DNA of 64,000 bases from Virgibacillus phasianinus (GTDB taxonomy: Bacteria; Bacillota; Bacilli; Bacillales; Amphibacillaceae), in contig NZ_CP022315.1 in NCBI RefSeq assembly GCF_002216775.1, positions 3,410,001 to 3,474,000 on the forward strand, in the 5' to 3' direction. Numbering within the stretch: position 1 is the stretch's first letter; each line of letters opens with the position of its first letter. Positions 34,989-44,007 of this stretch are shown here, piece after piece. A program made the translations under genes and the position numbers. The notes beneath the pieces are model-generated. The model saw nothing but the letters and a program-made list of their open reading frames with translations. It ran no database searches and was not told the DNA's origin.

Positions 34989-35468
34989 ATGGCTGATAAA
35001 AAAAAGAAAAACTTACCACCTAGTTCACAAGAATATCAAGCATTCCAGCAACAACGTGAGGTGAAAAGGCCAATTTTCAAAAACTGTGTAAAAGCCTTTT
35101 TAGTGGGTGGATTTATCTGTTTTATTGGTCAAGTGATTTCAACCATTTACATTTACTTTTTTGATTTCACAGACCAAACGGTTGGAAATCCTACTGTTGC
35201 GACATTAATATTTATCACGATGTTGTTAACCGGTTTTGGCGTTTACGACCGAATTGGTCAATTCGCCGGTGCTGGTTCCGCTGTGCCTGTAACTGGATTT
35301 GGTAATGCTGTTATTTCATCATGTATCGAGCATCGCACAGAGGGTTTTGTATTAGGTGTCGGATCAAATATGTTTAAGCTTGCGGGGTCTGTTGTTTTAT
35401 TCGGTGTGTTTTCTGCATTCGTCGTAGCAATAATCAAAACAATATTAACTCAATGGGGGGGATTCTAG
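34989..35468 (+). CDS. spoVAC: Stage V sporulation protein AC (SpoVAC paralogue)
   Basis: A 159-residue membrane protein with four to five helices and the SpoVAC wording NCVKAFLVGGFICFIGQ, YDRIGQFAGAGSAVPVTGFGN and EGFVLGVGSNMFKLAG. SpoVA proteins move dipicolinic acid with Ca2+ into the developing spore and release it in germination; SpoVAC of B. subtilis behaves as a mechanosensitive channel. It lacks its usual neighbours spoVAA and spoVAB, so it belongs to the short C-D-E form. It is followed directly by spoVAD. Confidence 0.92.
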   Translation: MADKKKKNLPPSSQEYQAFQQQREVKRPIFKNCVKAFLVGGFICFIGQVISTIYIYFFDFTDQTVGNPTVATLIFITMLLTGFGVYDRIGQFAGAGSAVPVTGFGNAVISSCIEHRTEGFVLGVGSNMFKLAGSVVLFGVFSAFVVAIIKTILTQWGGF

Positions 35469-36485
35469 ATGTTAGTTGGGCATCGAACATGGGTTTATGA
35501 GAATAAACCTGTCATTATTTCCACAGGTACTGTTGGTGGGCCATTTGAAGCAAATGGAAATATCCCTAACGACTTTGATATTTTGCATGATAACATGTGG
35601 CTGAAACAAGATTCGTTTGAGAAATCCCAACAAAAGATGATGGAGGAAGCCTGTCAAGTCGCTGTTAAAAACAGTTCCATTCAAAAAGAACAGGTACAAT
35701 TTTTTATCGGCGGCGATCTTATTAATCAAATTACACCAACAAGCTTCACGGCAAAAACGCTTGACATCCCCTATTTTGGTTTATTTAGTGCATGTGCTAC
35801 TTCAATGGAAAGTCTGGCATTATCGGCCTTCTTAATTAATGGGAACGGTGCCGACTACATTTTAAGTGGAAGTGCAAGCCATAATGCAGCGGTAGAAAAG
35901 CAGTTTCGTTATCCTACTGAGTATGGTGGGCAAAAACCCCCGACAGCACAATGGACAGTAACAGGTGCAGGCTGCGCATTAGTAGCAAAGGAAGGTAAAG
36001 GACCTGTTATCACATCAGCTACTATCGGCAAAGTGGTCGACATGGGTATGTCAGATCCTTTTAATATGGGTGGTGCAATGGCTCCTGCTGCTGTAGATAC
36101 ACTAGAAACCCATCTGAGAGAACGAAATGTGGAACCCTCCTATTATGATTTAATTATCACTGGTGATTTAGGTCATATTGGAAGGCACGTGTCCCTGGAT
36201 TTGCTAAAAAAAGAAGGAATCCCCATATCCGAAGACCAATACGTGGATTGCGGACTTACCATTTACCGTGAGGGACAGCCTGTTTTAGCAGGAGGAAGTG
36301 GTGCTGCATGCTCATCAGTAGTCACATATGGGCATTTTTTAAACCAAATGAAACAAGGACTTATCAATCGAATCCTGGTAATTGCGACAGGTGCTTTACA
36401 TTCTACATTAAGCGTTCAGCAAAAGGATCCAATTCCTTGCATTGCTCACGCAGTCTCCATTGAAACAGGAAGTGATATGTCATGA
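35469..36485 (+). CDS. spoVAD: Stage V sporulation protein AD (SpoVAD paralogue)
   Basis: A 338-residue thiolase-fold protein with [17 protein letters not shown], a position like the thiolase active Cys, and [14 protein letters not shown]. It is SpoVAD, which binds dipicolinic acid in B. subtilis and has no thiolase activity. The Cys at about 108 is kept in this family. The start ATG is at 35469, immediately after the spoVAC stop. The stop overlaps the start of spoVAE by four bases, so the three genes are coupled in translation. Confidence 0.93.
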   Translation: MLVGHRTWVYENKPVIISTGTVGGPFEANGNIPNDFDILHDNMWLKQDSFEKSQQKMMEEACQVAVKNSSIQKEQVQFFIGGDLINQITPTSFTAKTLDIPYFGLFSACATSMESLALSAFLINGNGADYILSGSASHNAAVEKQFRYPTEYGGQKPPTAQWTVTGAGCALVAKEGKGPVITSATIGKVVDMGMSDPFNMGGAMAPAAVDTLETHLRERNVEPSYYDLIITGDLGHIGRHVSLDLLKKEGIPISEDQYVDCGLTIYREGQPVLAGGSGAACSSVVTYGHFLNQMKQGLINRILVIATGALHSTLSVQQKDPIPCIAHAVSIETGSDMS

Positions 36486-36832
36486 TTTTTTTCTGGGCGT
36501 TTGTAATAGGCGGGATAATATGTGTTATTGGTCAAATAATGTTTGATGTGTTTAAGCTAACCCCAGGTCATACGTTAAGTATCCTAGTAGTTGTTGGAGC
36601 TATTCTCGATGGCTTTGGCCTTTACGAACCATTGATTGATTTTGCGGGTGCAGGTGCAAGTGTACCAATTACGAGCTTCGGTAACTCCTTAGTACATGGT
36701 GCTATGGCTGAAGCAGAAAAACATGGGCTAATAGGTGTTGTTACGGGAATGTTTGAAGTGACCAGTTCAGGTATTTCTGCAGCTATCATTTTTGGAATGA
36801 TTGGCGCCATTATTTTTAGACCTAAAGGTTAA
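36482..36832 (+). CDS. spoVAE: Stage V sporulation protein AE (SpoVAEb type)
   Basis: A 116-residue membrane protein with three to four helices and the shared SpoVAC/SpoVAE motif [20 protein letters not shown], with [14 protein letters not shown] near the end. It corresponds to SpoVAEb of short spoVA operons. The ATGA overlap with spoVAD suggests coupled translation. It would form the dipicolinic acid channel together with SpoVAC and SpoVAD. Confidence 0.92.
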   Translation: MIFFWAFVIGGIICVIGQIMFDVFKLTPGHTLSILVVVGAILDGFGLYEPLIDFAGAGASVPITSFGNSLVHGAMAEAEKHGLIGVVTGMFEVTSSGISAAIIFGMIGAIIFRPKG

Positions 36833-36845
36833 GGAGTGAATAGGA

Positions 36846-37049
36846 ATGACAATTGGATCACAGGTGAAAAGCTGCTTTTCTTCTTTAAAGAGTGCTGAAG
36901 CAACGTTAAGCATCCTGGCAAGTAAAGCACAGGATCAAAACACAAAACAAGTATATGAGGAAACAAAAATGATTATTGATGAGGTAAAAAAGGATTTACA
37001 AAAACAGGTTATTTACCTTACCAAAGAAGAACCACAATACAAAAGCTAA
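36846..37049 (+). CDS. Second DUF1657 protein of the operon
   Basis: A 67-residue helical protein parallel to the one at 34234: GSQVKSCFSSLKSAEATLS, then NTKQVYEETK and a KEEPQYKS tail. The two share the LKSAxA and KQVYE words and the EEPQYK ending, so they are paralogues. Start ATG at 36846 with AAGGAGTG upstream, 13 bases after spoVAE. Function unknown. Confidence 0.85.
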   Translation: MTIGSQVKSCFSSLKSAEATLSILASKAQDQNTKQVYEETKMIIDEVKKDLQKQVIYLTKEEPQYKS

Positions 37050-37083
37050 TTTGTTCTTTGCGTTCTAGAAAGGATTTGTTCAT

Positions 37084-37941
37084 ATGCCGGAATGGATTAA
37101 TATCATCATAAGATCTTTAATCTTACTAGTTATACTTTTTTTCATCACAAAATGGCTGGGTAAGAAACAACTCTCTGAAATGAATATCTTTGAATATATA
37201 ACCGGTATCGTTATCGGTAGTATTGTTGCTATGTTTGCAGCGGATATAGAAACAAACATCTCCCATGGATTGGCAGCGTTGTTTATATGGTTTGCTATTC
37301 CATTATTGGTTGAATTTATTTCTCAAAAAAGCAAGACATTCCGAAACCTGACGCAGGGAAAGTCAACTATTTTCATTCAAGACGGCAAAATTATGGAAGA
37401 TAATCTAAAAAAGGAACATTATTCTTCCGATGATTTACTTGAGAAATTGCGTGATGACCAAATTTTTAAAGTAGCAGATGTTGAGTTCGCTGTCCTTGAG
37501 CCATCTGGCAATTTGAATATTTTACCTAAAAAGGAGAACAGACCGTTAACAGCAAAGGATTTGGGTATCAATTCACCAACAGACAAGGAACCTCAAACCG
37601 TGATAATGGACGGGAAAGTAATATTGGAACCCCTGGCAAACCTTTCGCTTAACACAAATTGGCTGGAAACAGAACTCGATAAAATGGATATCAGTATTGA
37701 AAATGTGTTCCTAGGTCAAGCCGATACAGACGGGCAGCTTACCGTCGATTTATACGATGACAAAATTTCGGTTCCCTCCCCTTCTGAAAAGCCTTTACTT
37801 CTGGCAAGCTTAAAAAAATGCCAAGCTGATTTGGAACTCTTTGCATTAGCTACCGAAAATCAAACTGCAAAACAACTGTATCAAACCAATAGTCAGAAAT
37901 TGCAAAAGGCAATTGACCTTGTGTCGCCCAATCTAAAATAG
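37084..37941 (+). CDS. DUF421 (YetF-like) membrane protein with DUF1657-like tail
   Basis: A 285-residue protein. Residues 1-85 hold three membrane helices with TKWLGKKQLSEMNIFEYITG and GIVIGSIVAMFAAD, typical of DUF421. Residues 90-225 are two cytoplasmic YetF-type repeats (FAVLEPSGNL, VILEPLANL). The last 50 residues (LLASLKKCQADLELFALATEN, then AKQLYQTN) match the DUF1657 small proteins of this operon. This fusion is the last gene of known spoVA-2 type mobile operons. DUF421 function is not settled; YetF-type proteins were reported to act with phosphatidylserine decarboxylase in the spore membrane. A terminator follows. Confidence 0.85.
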   Translation: MPEWINIIIRSLILLVILFFITKWLGKKQLSEMNIFEYITGIVIGSIVAMFAADIETNISHGLAALFIWFAIPLLVEFISQKSKTFRNLTQGKSTIFIQDGKIMEDNLKKEHYSSDDLLEKLRDDQIFKVADVEFAVLEPSGNLNILPKKENRPLTAKDLGINSPTDKEPQTVIMDGKVILEPLANLSLNTNWLETELDKMDISIENVFLGQADTDGQLTVDLYDDKISVPSPSEKPLLLASLKKCQADLELFALATENQTAKQLYQTNSQKLQKAIDLVSPNLK

Positions 37942-37952
37942 TCTTTATTTAT

Positions 37953-38005
37953 AAGGCTTCTTTCCATGTATGATTAGATTTGTACAGAAAAGAAGCTTTT
38001 TTTAT
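37953..38005 (+). terminator. Terminator after the SpoVA-type operon
   Basis: AAGGCTTCTTT (37953-37963) pairs with AAAGAAGCTTT (37989-37999), followed by a T-run. It separates the SpoVA unit from the receptor operon. Confidence 0.7.
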
Positions 38006-38110
38006 ATGAATATGAAGCTTAATAAAGCATAAGCAGACCGCAATCTTCCTACATACATAATTACAACCAATTCAGTGTAACATAAGAAAAAAGACGTCGG
38101 AGTGGCTTAA

Positions 38111-39649
38111 ATGCTTAATAAACTAATGAAGAAGTATATATACAAGGATGTTGATAAGCTTTATAAAGAACAATCTTCGAAGGATGATATTGAACTAAAA
38201 CAACAGGAAATTGACCCTAATCTAGAAAAAACAGTTAAAATATTTAAATCTATATATTCATATCCGGATAATAAAGATGTCAAATTTCGTGATCTAATAA
38301 TCGCAGGAATTAATAAGAAAGCTACTATGCTTTATATTAATACCATTACAAATACAGATGTCGTCGAGGAACAAGTAATTAGCCCTTTATTACTTAATCA
38401 GGATTCATCAAAAAAAATAAACGATATAATATCCATTCAATCTATCTCAACTAACCAAAAGATTGAGGACATATTATCAGAGGTTAACAAGGGGAATGCT
38501 GCTCTATTCGTGGATGGTATCGATCATGCATTTATAATTAGCGCATCTAATTTCCAAGGCAGAGGTATTGAGAAGGCAGAAAATGAGATATCACTGATAG
38601 GATCAAAAGAGGCATTCAATGAAAAAGTAATGACAAACATTTCACTCATTCGGAAAAAAATAAAGAACGAGAATCTTGTTTTTGAATCGACTACAGTTTC
38701 TAAGCGGTCTAAAAATGATTTGTTTTTTGTCTACGTAAAAGACCTGGTTAATGATGATTTGCTTAGAAATGTGAAGGACCGAGTAAATGCAATAGATGTT
38801 GATTCTGTTCAAAACCTGGCAATACTTGAACAAATTATTGAGGGGAAAAAATTCTCTATATTTCCAACAATTCTAAATACGGAACGACCAGATCGCGCTG
38901 CTACCTTTTTAGAAAATGGTTATATTGTCTTGCTAATGGACAATTCTCCAGCATCACTCGTTCTCCCTGCGACGTTTTGGTCCTTTTTTCATACTGCTGA
39001 GGATTCGTATTTGCGTATTTTTTATGGAAATTTCACCAGAGTTTTACGCATGCTAGCAATATTTATTGCAATATTTTCTTCAGCCATCTATGTTGCTGTA
39101 ACAACTTTCCATGCCGAGATGGTACCACCTGATTTATTGCTGGCAATTGCTTCAACTCGGGAAAAAGTACCACTACCAGCCTTAATAGAAGTGTTGGTAT
39201 TGGAACTTGCTTTCGAACTGATTCGGGAAGCCGGACTACGTGTTCCGTCCACAATAGGTCCAACAATTGGAATTGTTGGTGCATTAATCTTAGGTCAAGC
39301 CGCTGTCCAAGCAAACATTGTTAGTCCAATCGTTGTAATTGTGGTTGCTTTAGGAGGATTAAGCTCTTTTGCAGTCGGTAATATAGGTTTGAACTTTGCT
39401 GTTCGACTATCTCGTTTTATCTTTATTTTTGCAGCTGGATTATTTGGCATCTATGGGATTACTGCAGCATTTGTTCTGGGAATGTTTTATATGGTTTCTC
39501 TTAAATCATTCGGTGTACCGTATCTATCCCCCATGACCCCAAAATACTTATCTTCCGGGGATACCATTTTAAGACGAATGATAAAGAATGAGTTATTTCG
39601 ACCTGGCTATTTAAAACCAAAGGATATGAAAAAGAAACGGGAGAACTAA
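38111..39649 (+). CDS. GerA-family germinant receptor, A subunit
   Basis: A 512-residue GerAA/GerKA-type protein: a hydrophilic N-terminal domain (about 1-290) with FRDLIIAGINKKATMLYI and ILNTERPDRAATFLENGYIVLLMDNSP, then five to six helices with VPLPALIEVLVLELAFELIREAGLRVP and the family box SSFAVGNIGLNF. It sits in the inner spore membrane and with the B and C subunits senses nutrients. It follows the SpoVA-type operon in the same direction. The ligand cannot be read from sequence. Confidence 0.92.
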   Translation: MLNKLMKKYIYKDVDKLYKEQSSKDDIELKQQEIDPNLEKTVKIFKSIYSYPDNKDVKFRDLIIAGINKKATMLYINTITNTDVVEEQVISPLLLNQDSSKKINDIISIQSISTNQKIEDILSEVNKGNAALFVDGIDHAFIISASNFQGRGIEKAENEISLIGSKEAFNEKVMTNISLIRKKIKNENLVFESTTVSKRSKNDLFFVYVKDLVNDDLLRNVKDRVNAIDVDSVQNLAILEQIIEGKKFSIFPTILNTERPDRAATFLENGYIVLLMDNSPASLVLPATFWSFFHTAEDSYLRIFYGNFTRVLRMLAIFIAIFSSAIYVAVTTFHAEMVPPDLLLAIASTREKVPLPALIEVLVLELAFELIREAGLRVPSTIGPTIGIVGALILGQAAVQANIVSPIVVIVVALGGLSSFAVGNIGLNFAVRLSRFIFIFAAGLFGIYGITAAFVLGMFYMVSLKSFGVPYLSPMTPKYLSSGDTILRRMIKNELFRPGYLKPKDMKKKREN

Positions 39650-39652
39650 TTT

Positions 39653-40750
39653 ATGGAAAAAAGCACCGGTAAAATTGGAATCAAGGAATATATTGCGATT
39701 ATTTTACTGACAATCGGCACAAAGCTTGCGGATGATTTACCATCGATTATTTATAATTCATTATATAATGCTGCCTGGATGATGCCGATCATTAGTGGGA
39801 TACTCGTCATTATTCCACTATATCTTCTCATCAAAACAATGATGTATTACAAAGAAAAAAGTTTGTTGGAAATCGTGGTCCACCTCCTCGGAAAATACCT
39901 TGGATTTATCGTTATTTTTGCATTATGGATAGTTGGTTCCATAACAATTATTATTGATACGGCAATTTATACAGATATCATCGGGACCATGTATTTTTCA
40001 AGGACACCTACTATAATCTTATATTTTGTGTTAGTAGGAGTCTGTGCATACGGTGCTAAACGTGGTATAGAGCAAATTGGTTCAGTTGCCAGAGCCTTAC
40101 TACCTTATATCAAGATTTCCATACTAATTGCTCTAATTTTAACGATGATTCAGGGAAATCTTGATTTTTTGTTCCCATTCTTCGGCCCTGGTGAGTGGAC
40201 AGTTATAAAAGAAAGTTCATTACGACTTTCTATCTATGGAGACATCCTTTATCTAAGTCTCCTTACCCCATACATTCGGAATGCGAATGATTTTAAAAAA
40301 GGAACCTGGATCGCTTTTGTGATACTTGTAGCGGAATTAACCATTGCCTTTTTCGCGTACCTTCTGCTATTTGATTTTGAATCTGTACGAATGCTTAGTT
40401 ATCCCTTTCATGAGGTTATTCGTTATATTAATTTTGGTTTTTTAACGAATGTGGAAACATTTTTCTTTCCATTTTGGTTAATTGCCACATTTGTTCGGTT
40501 TGCGGTTTATTTTTATTTAAATGGAATTTTGTTCGGTAGACTTTTTAGGATTAAAGATTTTGAGCATGTGATTCCTTCCCTTGCCACCTTGTTTTTACTA
40601 CTCGGTATGATACTGGAAAATAACCCCATAGCACTTACACATGTTAGGGATTACCTGCTAATCTTTGTGACTCCCATATTTTTTGGATTACCTTGTATTT
40701 TGTGGATTGTGGCCAAGCTCAAGGGGGATTACAAAAATGAAAAAACATAA
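39653..40750 (+). CDS. GerA-family germinant receptor, B subunit
   Basis: A 365-residue, ten-helix protein of the GerAB/GerKB family within the APC amino acid transporter superfamily. It begins with IGIKEYIAIILLTIGTKLADD and has the conserved loop ARALLPYIKISILI. B subunits are where nutrient germinants bind. The start lies three bases after the A-subunit stop, and its end overlaps the C-subunit start by 14 bases. Confidence 0.92.
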   Translation: MEKSTGKIGIKEYIAIILLTIGTKLADDLPSIIYNSLYNAAWMMPIISGILVIIPLYLLIKTMMYYKEKSLLEIVVHLLGKYLGFIVIFALWIVGSITIIIDTAIYTDIIGTMYFSRTPTIILYFVLVGVCAYGAKRGIEQIGSVARALLPYIKISILIALILTMIQGNLDFLFPFFGPGEWTVIKESSLRLSIYGDILYLSLLTPYIRNANDFKKGTWIAFVILVAELTIAFFAYLLLFDFESVRMLSYPFHEVIRYINFGFLTNVETFFFPFWLIATFVRFAVYFYLNGILFGRLFRIKDFEHVIPSLATLFLLLGMILENNPIALTHVRDYLLIFVTPIFFGLPCILWIVAKLKGDYKNEKT

Positions 40751-41993
40751 TCTTATTGTAAAGCTAATTTATCTCATCCCAATCTTGCTGACACTAAGTG
40801 GTTGCTGGAACCAAAGTCAAATTGAAGAAAGGGCCTATGTCATTGCAATAGGGCTGGATAAGGCCGAGGCCAGTAACAGAATAAAAGTTACCTATTTGAT
40901 CGCTAACCCGGAATATGGTTCACAGATTCAAGGCGGCGGTACAGAAGAGCCCCCACAGGAAATCATATCATTTGTAACGGATGATATTACCACTTCGAGG
41001 AATGCTGCCAATGCTGTTATTGCTAAAGAAATAACTTACGATTTATTACGGGTAATGGTGGTATCTGAAGAATTTGCACAAGACAAAGATTTTGTTCGAT
41101 GGATGTACGATTCAACCAAAGATCCGGAAATACGACGGGATATTCACCTTGTTGTATCTAAAGAAAATGCAAGTGAATTCTTTCAAAAAAATAAACCAAG
41201 ACTGGAAACAAGGCCACATAAATATTTTGAATTGGCCCTGTCACGCGGGATTGAAACTGGTATGCTTCCAAATTCCGAACTTCTACAATATTTTAGAATT
41301 ACAGAAGCAGATGCAGAACTATTTTTAGCTATGTATGGTACCACCCAAAATAAGGATAAAGATGAACAAGACAATGATAATGATCACTTTACTGCTGGGG
41401 AATTTCAATTCGAGGGAGAGACCAATCAAACCAATTTTGCGGGCTCTGCAGTTTTTAAAGAGGGAAAAATGATTGGTAAATTATCGGGAGACGAAACAAG
41501 GATTTCAGTCATTTTGAATCCCACATTAGATGCATCCGATATATTGACCACTTATAAAGATCCTTTTAATAAAAAATATCGAATTGCTGTAAGAGTAAAC
41601 AAGAAGAGTGCCAATAAAGTTGAAATGGACCTAAAAGCTGATAAACCATCAATAAATGTCACGATTCCACTTGAAATAGAAGTATTATCTGCCCATAGTA
41701 TGGTTGACTATGAGAGAGATATAAACAAACGTGAAAAATTAAAGAAATCGATTGAGAAAGAGTTAACAAATAAAATAGAGAAATTCGTTGCAAGGACGCA
41801 GGAAGAATTTAAAGCTGAGCCTTTTGGTTGGTCATTCATTGCCAGGAAACAGTTTCTTACAATACCAGCCTATAAGAAATTTGATTGGATGAAAACATAT
41901 CCAGATATGAAAGTTAATATTGATGTGCAAATTACATTTGGACAGTTTGGCCGTCAAAGTGAATTACCAAAACTAGATGAAATCAGGGATTAA
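40737..41993 (+). CDS. GerA-family germinant receptor, C subunit (lipoprotein)
   Basis: A 418-residue lipoprotein of the GerAC/GerKC family: a signal with lipobox LTLSGCW (Cys about 22), the family opening WNQSQIEERAYVIAIGLDKA, and domain III ending in KFDWMKTYPDMKVNIDVQITFGQFG. It sits on the outer face of the inner spore membrane. Start at ATG 40737 is supported by AAGGGGGATT; the longer frame begins inside the B gene. A one-base gap separates it from the small two-helix gene. Confidence 0.92.
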   Translation: MKKHNLIVKLIYLIPILLTLSGCWNQSQIEERAYVIAIGLDKAEASNRIKVTYLIANPEYGSQIQGGGTEEPPQEIISFVTDDITTSRNAANAVIAKEITYDLLRVMVVSEEFAQDKDFVRWMYDSTKDPEIRRDIHLVVSKENASEFFQKNKPRLETRPHKYFELALSRGIETGMLPNSELLQYFRITEADAELFLAMYGTTQNKDKDEQDNDNDHFTAGEFQFEGETNQTNFAGSAVFKEGKMIGKLSGDETRISVILNPTLDASDILTTYKDPFNKKYRIAVRVNKKSANKVEMDLKADKPSINVTIPLEIEVLSAHSMVDYERDINKREKLKKSIEKELTNKIEKFVARTQEEFKAEPFGWSFIARKQFLTIPAYKKFDWMKTYPDMKVNIDVQITFGQFGRQSELPKLDEIRD

Positions 41994-41994
41994 T

Positions 41995-42153
41995 ATGACG
42001 CTATTTATTTGGTTTATGATTACTATTATCTTTTCATACACAATTGGTTTTTCCATCACACTTTGGAAAGATAAAAATAAAGTTGGATCGTGTGCCACAG
42101 CATTGATTGCTTTAACGCTCGCTATTATCCCCTTTTTCTCCAAGTTAATATAA
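41995..42153 (+). CDS. Two-helix 52-residue protein, likely germinant-receptor D subunit
   Basis: A short frame starting one base after the C-subunit stop. It has two hydrophobic segments, TLFIWFMITIIFSYTIGFSI and SCATALIALTLAIIPFF, joined by a charged turn (WKDKNKV). Family knowledge: many gerA-type operons encode a small two-helix D protein that changes how fast the receptor responds. Size, topology and position fit that role. There is no separate strong ribosome binding site, so expression is probably by translational coupling to the C subunit. Confidence 0.75.
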   Translation: MTLFIWFMITIIFSYTIGFSITLWKDKNKVGSCATALIALTLAIIPFFSKLI

Positions 42154-42242
42154 AGTGAAACTTCATTTGGTGAGGTTATTGGGTATTACTGCCCGTCAAA
42201 CCTTGATAAAACTTCAAATATATCCAGTATTCGGAGAAAATA
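42154..42242. repeat. Dispersed intergenic repeat, copy A
   Basis: Contains AAAGTGAAACTT, then TTACTGCCCGTCAAAC, GATAA and ATATCCAG in the same order as 62663-62745. The matching words are separated by small insertions. It lies between the receptor operon and the second DUF421 gene. Confidence 0.6.
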
Positions 42243-42272
42243 GTAGTAATTTTACAGGAAGAAGGTAGCTAC

Positions 42273-42977
42273 ATGTTTGAACAACTTGACTTTTTTGAAA
42301 TGATTTTTCGTGCAACTGGTGCGTTTGTCGTGTTGCTGATTATGACACGAATAATGGGGCGAAAGCAATTAAGTCAACTGACATTTTTCAATTACGTAAC
42401 AGGAATAGCAATAGGTTCAATTGCAGCTAATATTGTTAGTCAATCAACTATTCCTTTTTTTAACGGGCTTACCAGTTTGATTTGGTGGGCAATTTTAACG
42501 ATTGTTGTCGGTTATATTGGACTTAAGTCCCCATCCGCAAGGGTTACGACAAATGGACAACCGATAATTGTCATTAAACAGGGGAAAATTCTAGAAGATT
42601 CAATAAAGGAACAACGGTTAACCATGGATGACTTAAGCATGCTATTACGTGAACAAAAAGTTTTCTCTGTACAGGATGTTGAAACCGCTGTGTTAGAATC
42701 AAATGGTAAACTTAGCGTTATGTTAAAGGATGAGAAACAACCTGTTACAAAACAGGACCAAAATGTTTTCACAGTTAAACCAATGTATGTCCCAATGGAA
42801 CTTGTTGTTGACGGTGAGGTAGTTGAAAAGAATCTAAAAGAAGCTGGAATATCACTTGATTGGCTAAGAAATCAACTTAAATCTCTAAAAATAAAATTAG
42901 ACGATGTTTTTTATGTAGAATTGCAAAAAGATGGAACGCTGTATATTGATAAACGCAGCGATGATTTACCGAAATAA
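42273..42977 (+). CDS. Second DUF421 (YetF-like) membrane protein
   Basis: A 234-residue DUF421 protein: three N-terminal helices with RIMGRKQLSQLTFFNYVTG and GIAIGSIAAN, then two cytoplasmic YetF repeats (VETAVLESNGKL, PMELVVDGEVVEKNL). It lacks the DUF1657-like tail of its paralogue at 37084. Start ATG at 42273 with AGGAAGAAGG upstream. It is last in the spore gene island, separated from the receptor genes by a dispersed repeat, so co-transcription is uncertain. A terminator follows. Confidence 0.85.
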   Translation: MFEQLDFFEMIFRATGAFVVLLIMTRIMGRKQLSQLTFFNYVTGIAIGSIAANIVSQSTIPFFNGLTSLIWWAILTIVVGYIGLKSPSARVTTNGQPIIVIKQGKILEDSIKEQRLTMDDLSMLLREQKVFSVQDVETAVLESNGKLSVMLKDEKQPVTKQDQNVFTVKPMYVPMELVVDGEVVEKNLKEAGISLDWLRNQLKSLKIKLDDVFYVELQKDGTLYIDKRSDDLPK

Positions 42978-42979
42978 CA

Positions 42980-43014
42980 AAGTCGGCCCTCTATATATAG
43001 AGAGCCGACTTTTT
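42980..43014. terminator. Bidirectional terminator
   Basis: AGTCGGC and GCCGACT arms with an inner CTCTATATATAGAG stem, followed by TTTTTATT. It separates the convergent DUF421 and MDR oxidoreductase genes. Confidence 0.85.
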
Positions 43015-44002
43015 ATTCATCACCACTAATTTTGATCGCTACTTTGCCGAATTGATTACCTTCTTTTAAATAATAAAAAGCTTCTTTAGCGTGGTTAAGC
43101 TCAAATGTGGAATCAACAACTGGATGTAGTTTATGTTCCTTCACTAGATCCAGCATATCACGGAGTTCTTCCCTGCTCCCCATCGTCGTTCCAAACAGCT
43201 GATATTGTCCATAAAAGAAGGCACGAAGATTAAAGTCTATCGTATCATCTGTAGTCGCACCAAATACCACCATCCGTCCTCCTTTTTTCAAAACTTCTAA
43301 TGAACGATTAAAGGTTGCTTTTCCGACACTTTCGATAACCAAATCAATTTCTTCATCAGCCAATTCTTCTGGCCAGTCACTTGCAGTATCGAGCACAATA
43401 TCCGCACCAAGGTTGGCGGCATGTTCACGTTTTTCCTCATTTCTGGAGGTAACGATTACTCTAGCGCCGGCTTGCTTGGCAAACATGATTAAATAAGTTG
43501 CAACCCCGCTCCCTGCTCCAGGGATAAATACGGTATCACCTTCTTTTAGTTCCCCCTTTGTAAATAAGGCACGGTATCCCGTTAAAGCGGATAGCGCTAG
43601 AACACCCGCTTCATCCCAGGACAAATGCGCCGGCTTTTTTTCTACCTGATCTGCAGATACCTTTATTTTTTCCGCAAAAGTTCCATGGTCAGGCATACCT
43701 AATATGTCGAAATCTGCTGGAGGTGCAACACTTTTTTCCGCCCAGCGGAGTGCAGGATTAATAATTACTTCATCCCCAACGTTTATGTTTGTAACACCTT
43801 CTCCTACCGCTTCAATGACACCTGCTCCATCTGACCCAAGTACAAGTGTATCTTCTTCTTTATTTCGGCGATTCGGTATTCCTATGTCCCGGCGGTTTAA
43901 ACCTGCACTTCGAATTCCGACGATTACTTCACCCACGCTTACATGCGGATCATCAATCTGTTTAATCTCTAAATTTCCATGGTCATGTACAAAAGCTTTC
44001 AA
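43013..44002 (-). CDS. Medium-chain (MDR) zinc-type alcohol dehydrogenase-like oxidoreductase
   Basis: A 329-residue NAD(P)-dependent oxidoreductase resembling B. subtilis YogA. The N-terminal GroES-like domain has SAGLNRRDIG and LGSDGAGVIEAVGEGV; the Rossmann domain has PGAGSGVATYLIMFAKQAGARV. The catalytic zinc Cys is absent at the usual place and no four-Cys structural zinc loop is seen, so a quinone-reductase-like role is more likely than alcohol oxidation. The ATG at 44011 touches AGAAAGG, whereas the in-frame TTG at 44002 lies 9 bases after it and gives the family-typical MKAF start. It overlaps or abuts the end of the ArsA-like gene. Confidence 0.8.
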   Translation of the reverse strand: MKAFVHDHGNLEIKQIDDPHVSVGEVIVGIRSAGLNRRDIGIPNRRNKEEDTLVLGSDGAGVIEAVGEGVTNINVGDEVIINPALRWAEKSVAPPADFDILGMPDHGTFAEKIKVSADQVEKKPAHLSWDEAGVLALSALTGYRALFTKGELKEGDTVFIPGAGSGVATYLIMFAKQAGARVIVTSRNEEKREHAANLGADIVLDTASDWPEELADEEIDLVIESVGKATFNRSLEVLKKGGRMVVFGATTDDTIDFNLRAFFYGQYQLFGTTMGSREELRDMLDLVKEHKLHPVVDSTFELNHAKEAFYYLKEGNQFGKVAIKISGDE

Positions 44003-44007
44003 TACAA

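Noticed and set aside
40683-40736. Longer N-terminus for the receptor C subunit
   Set aside because: It lies inside the B-subunit gene and would disrupt the lipoprotein signal; the ATG at 40737 has a strong ribosome binding site.
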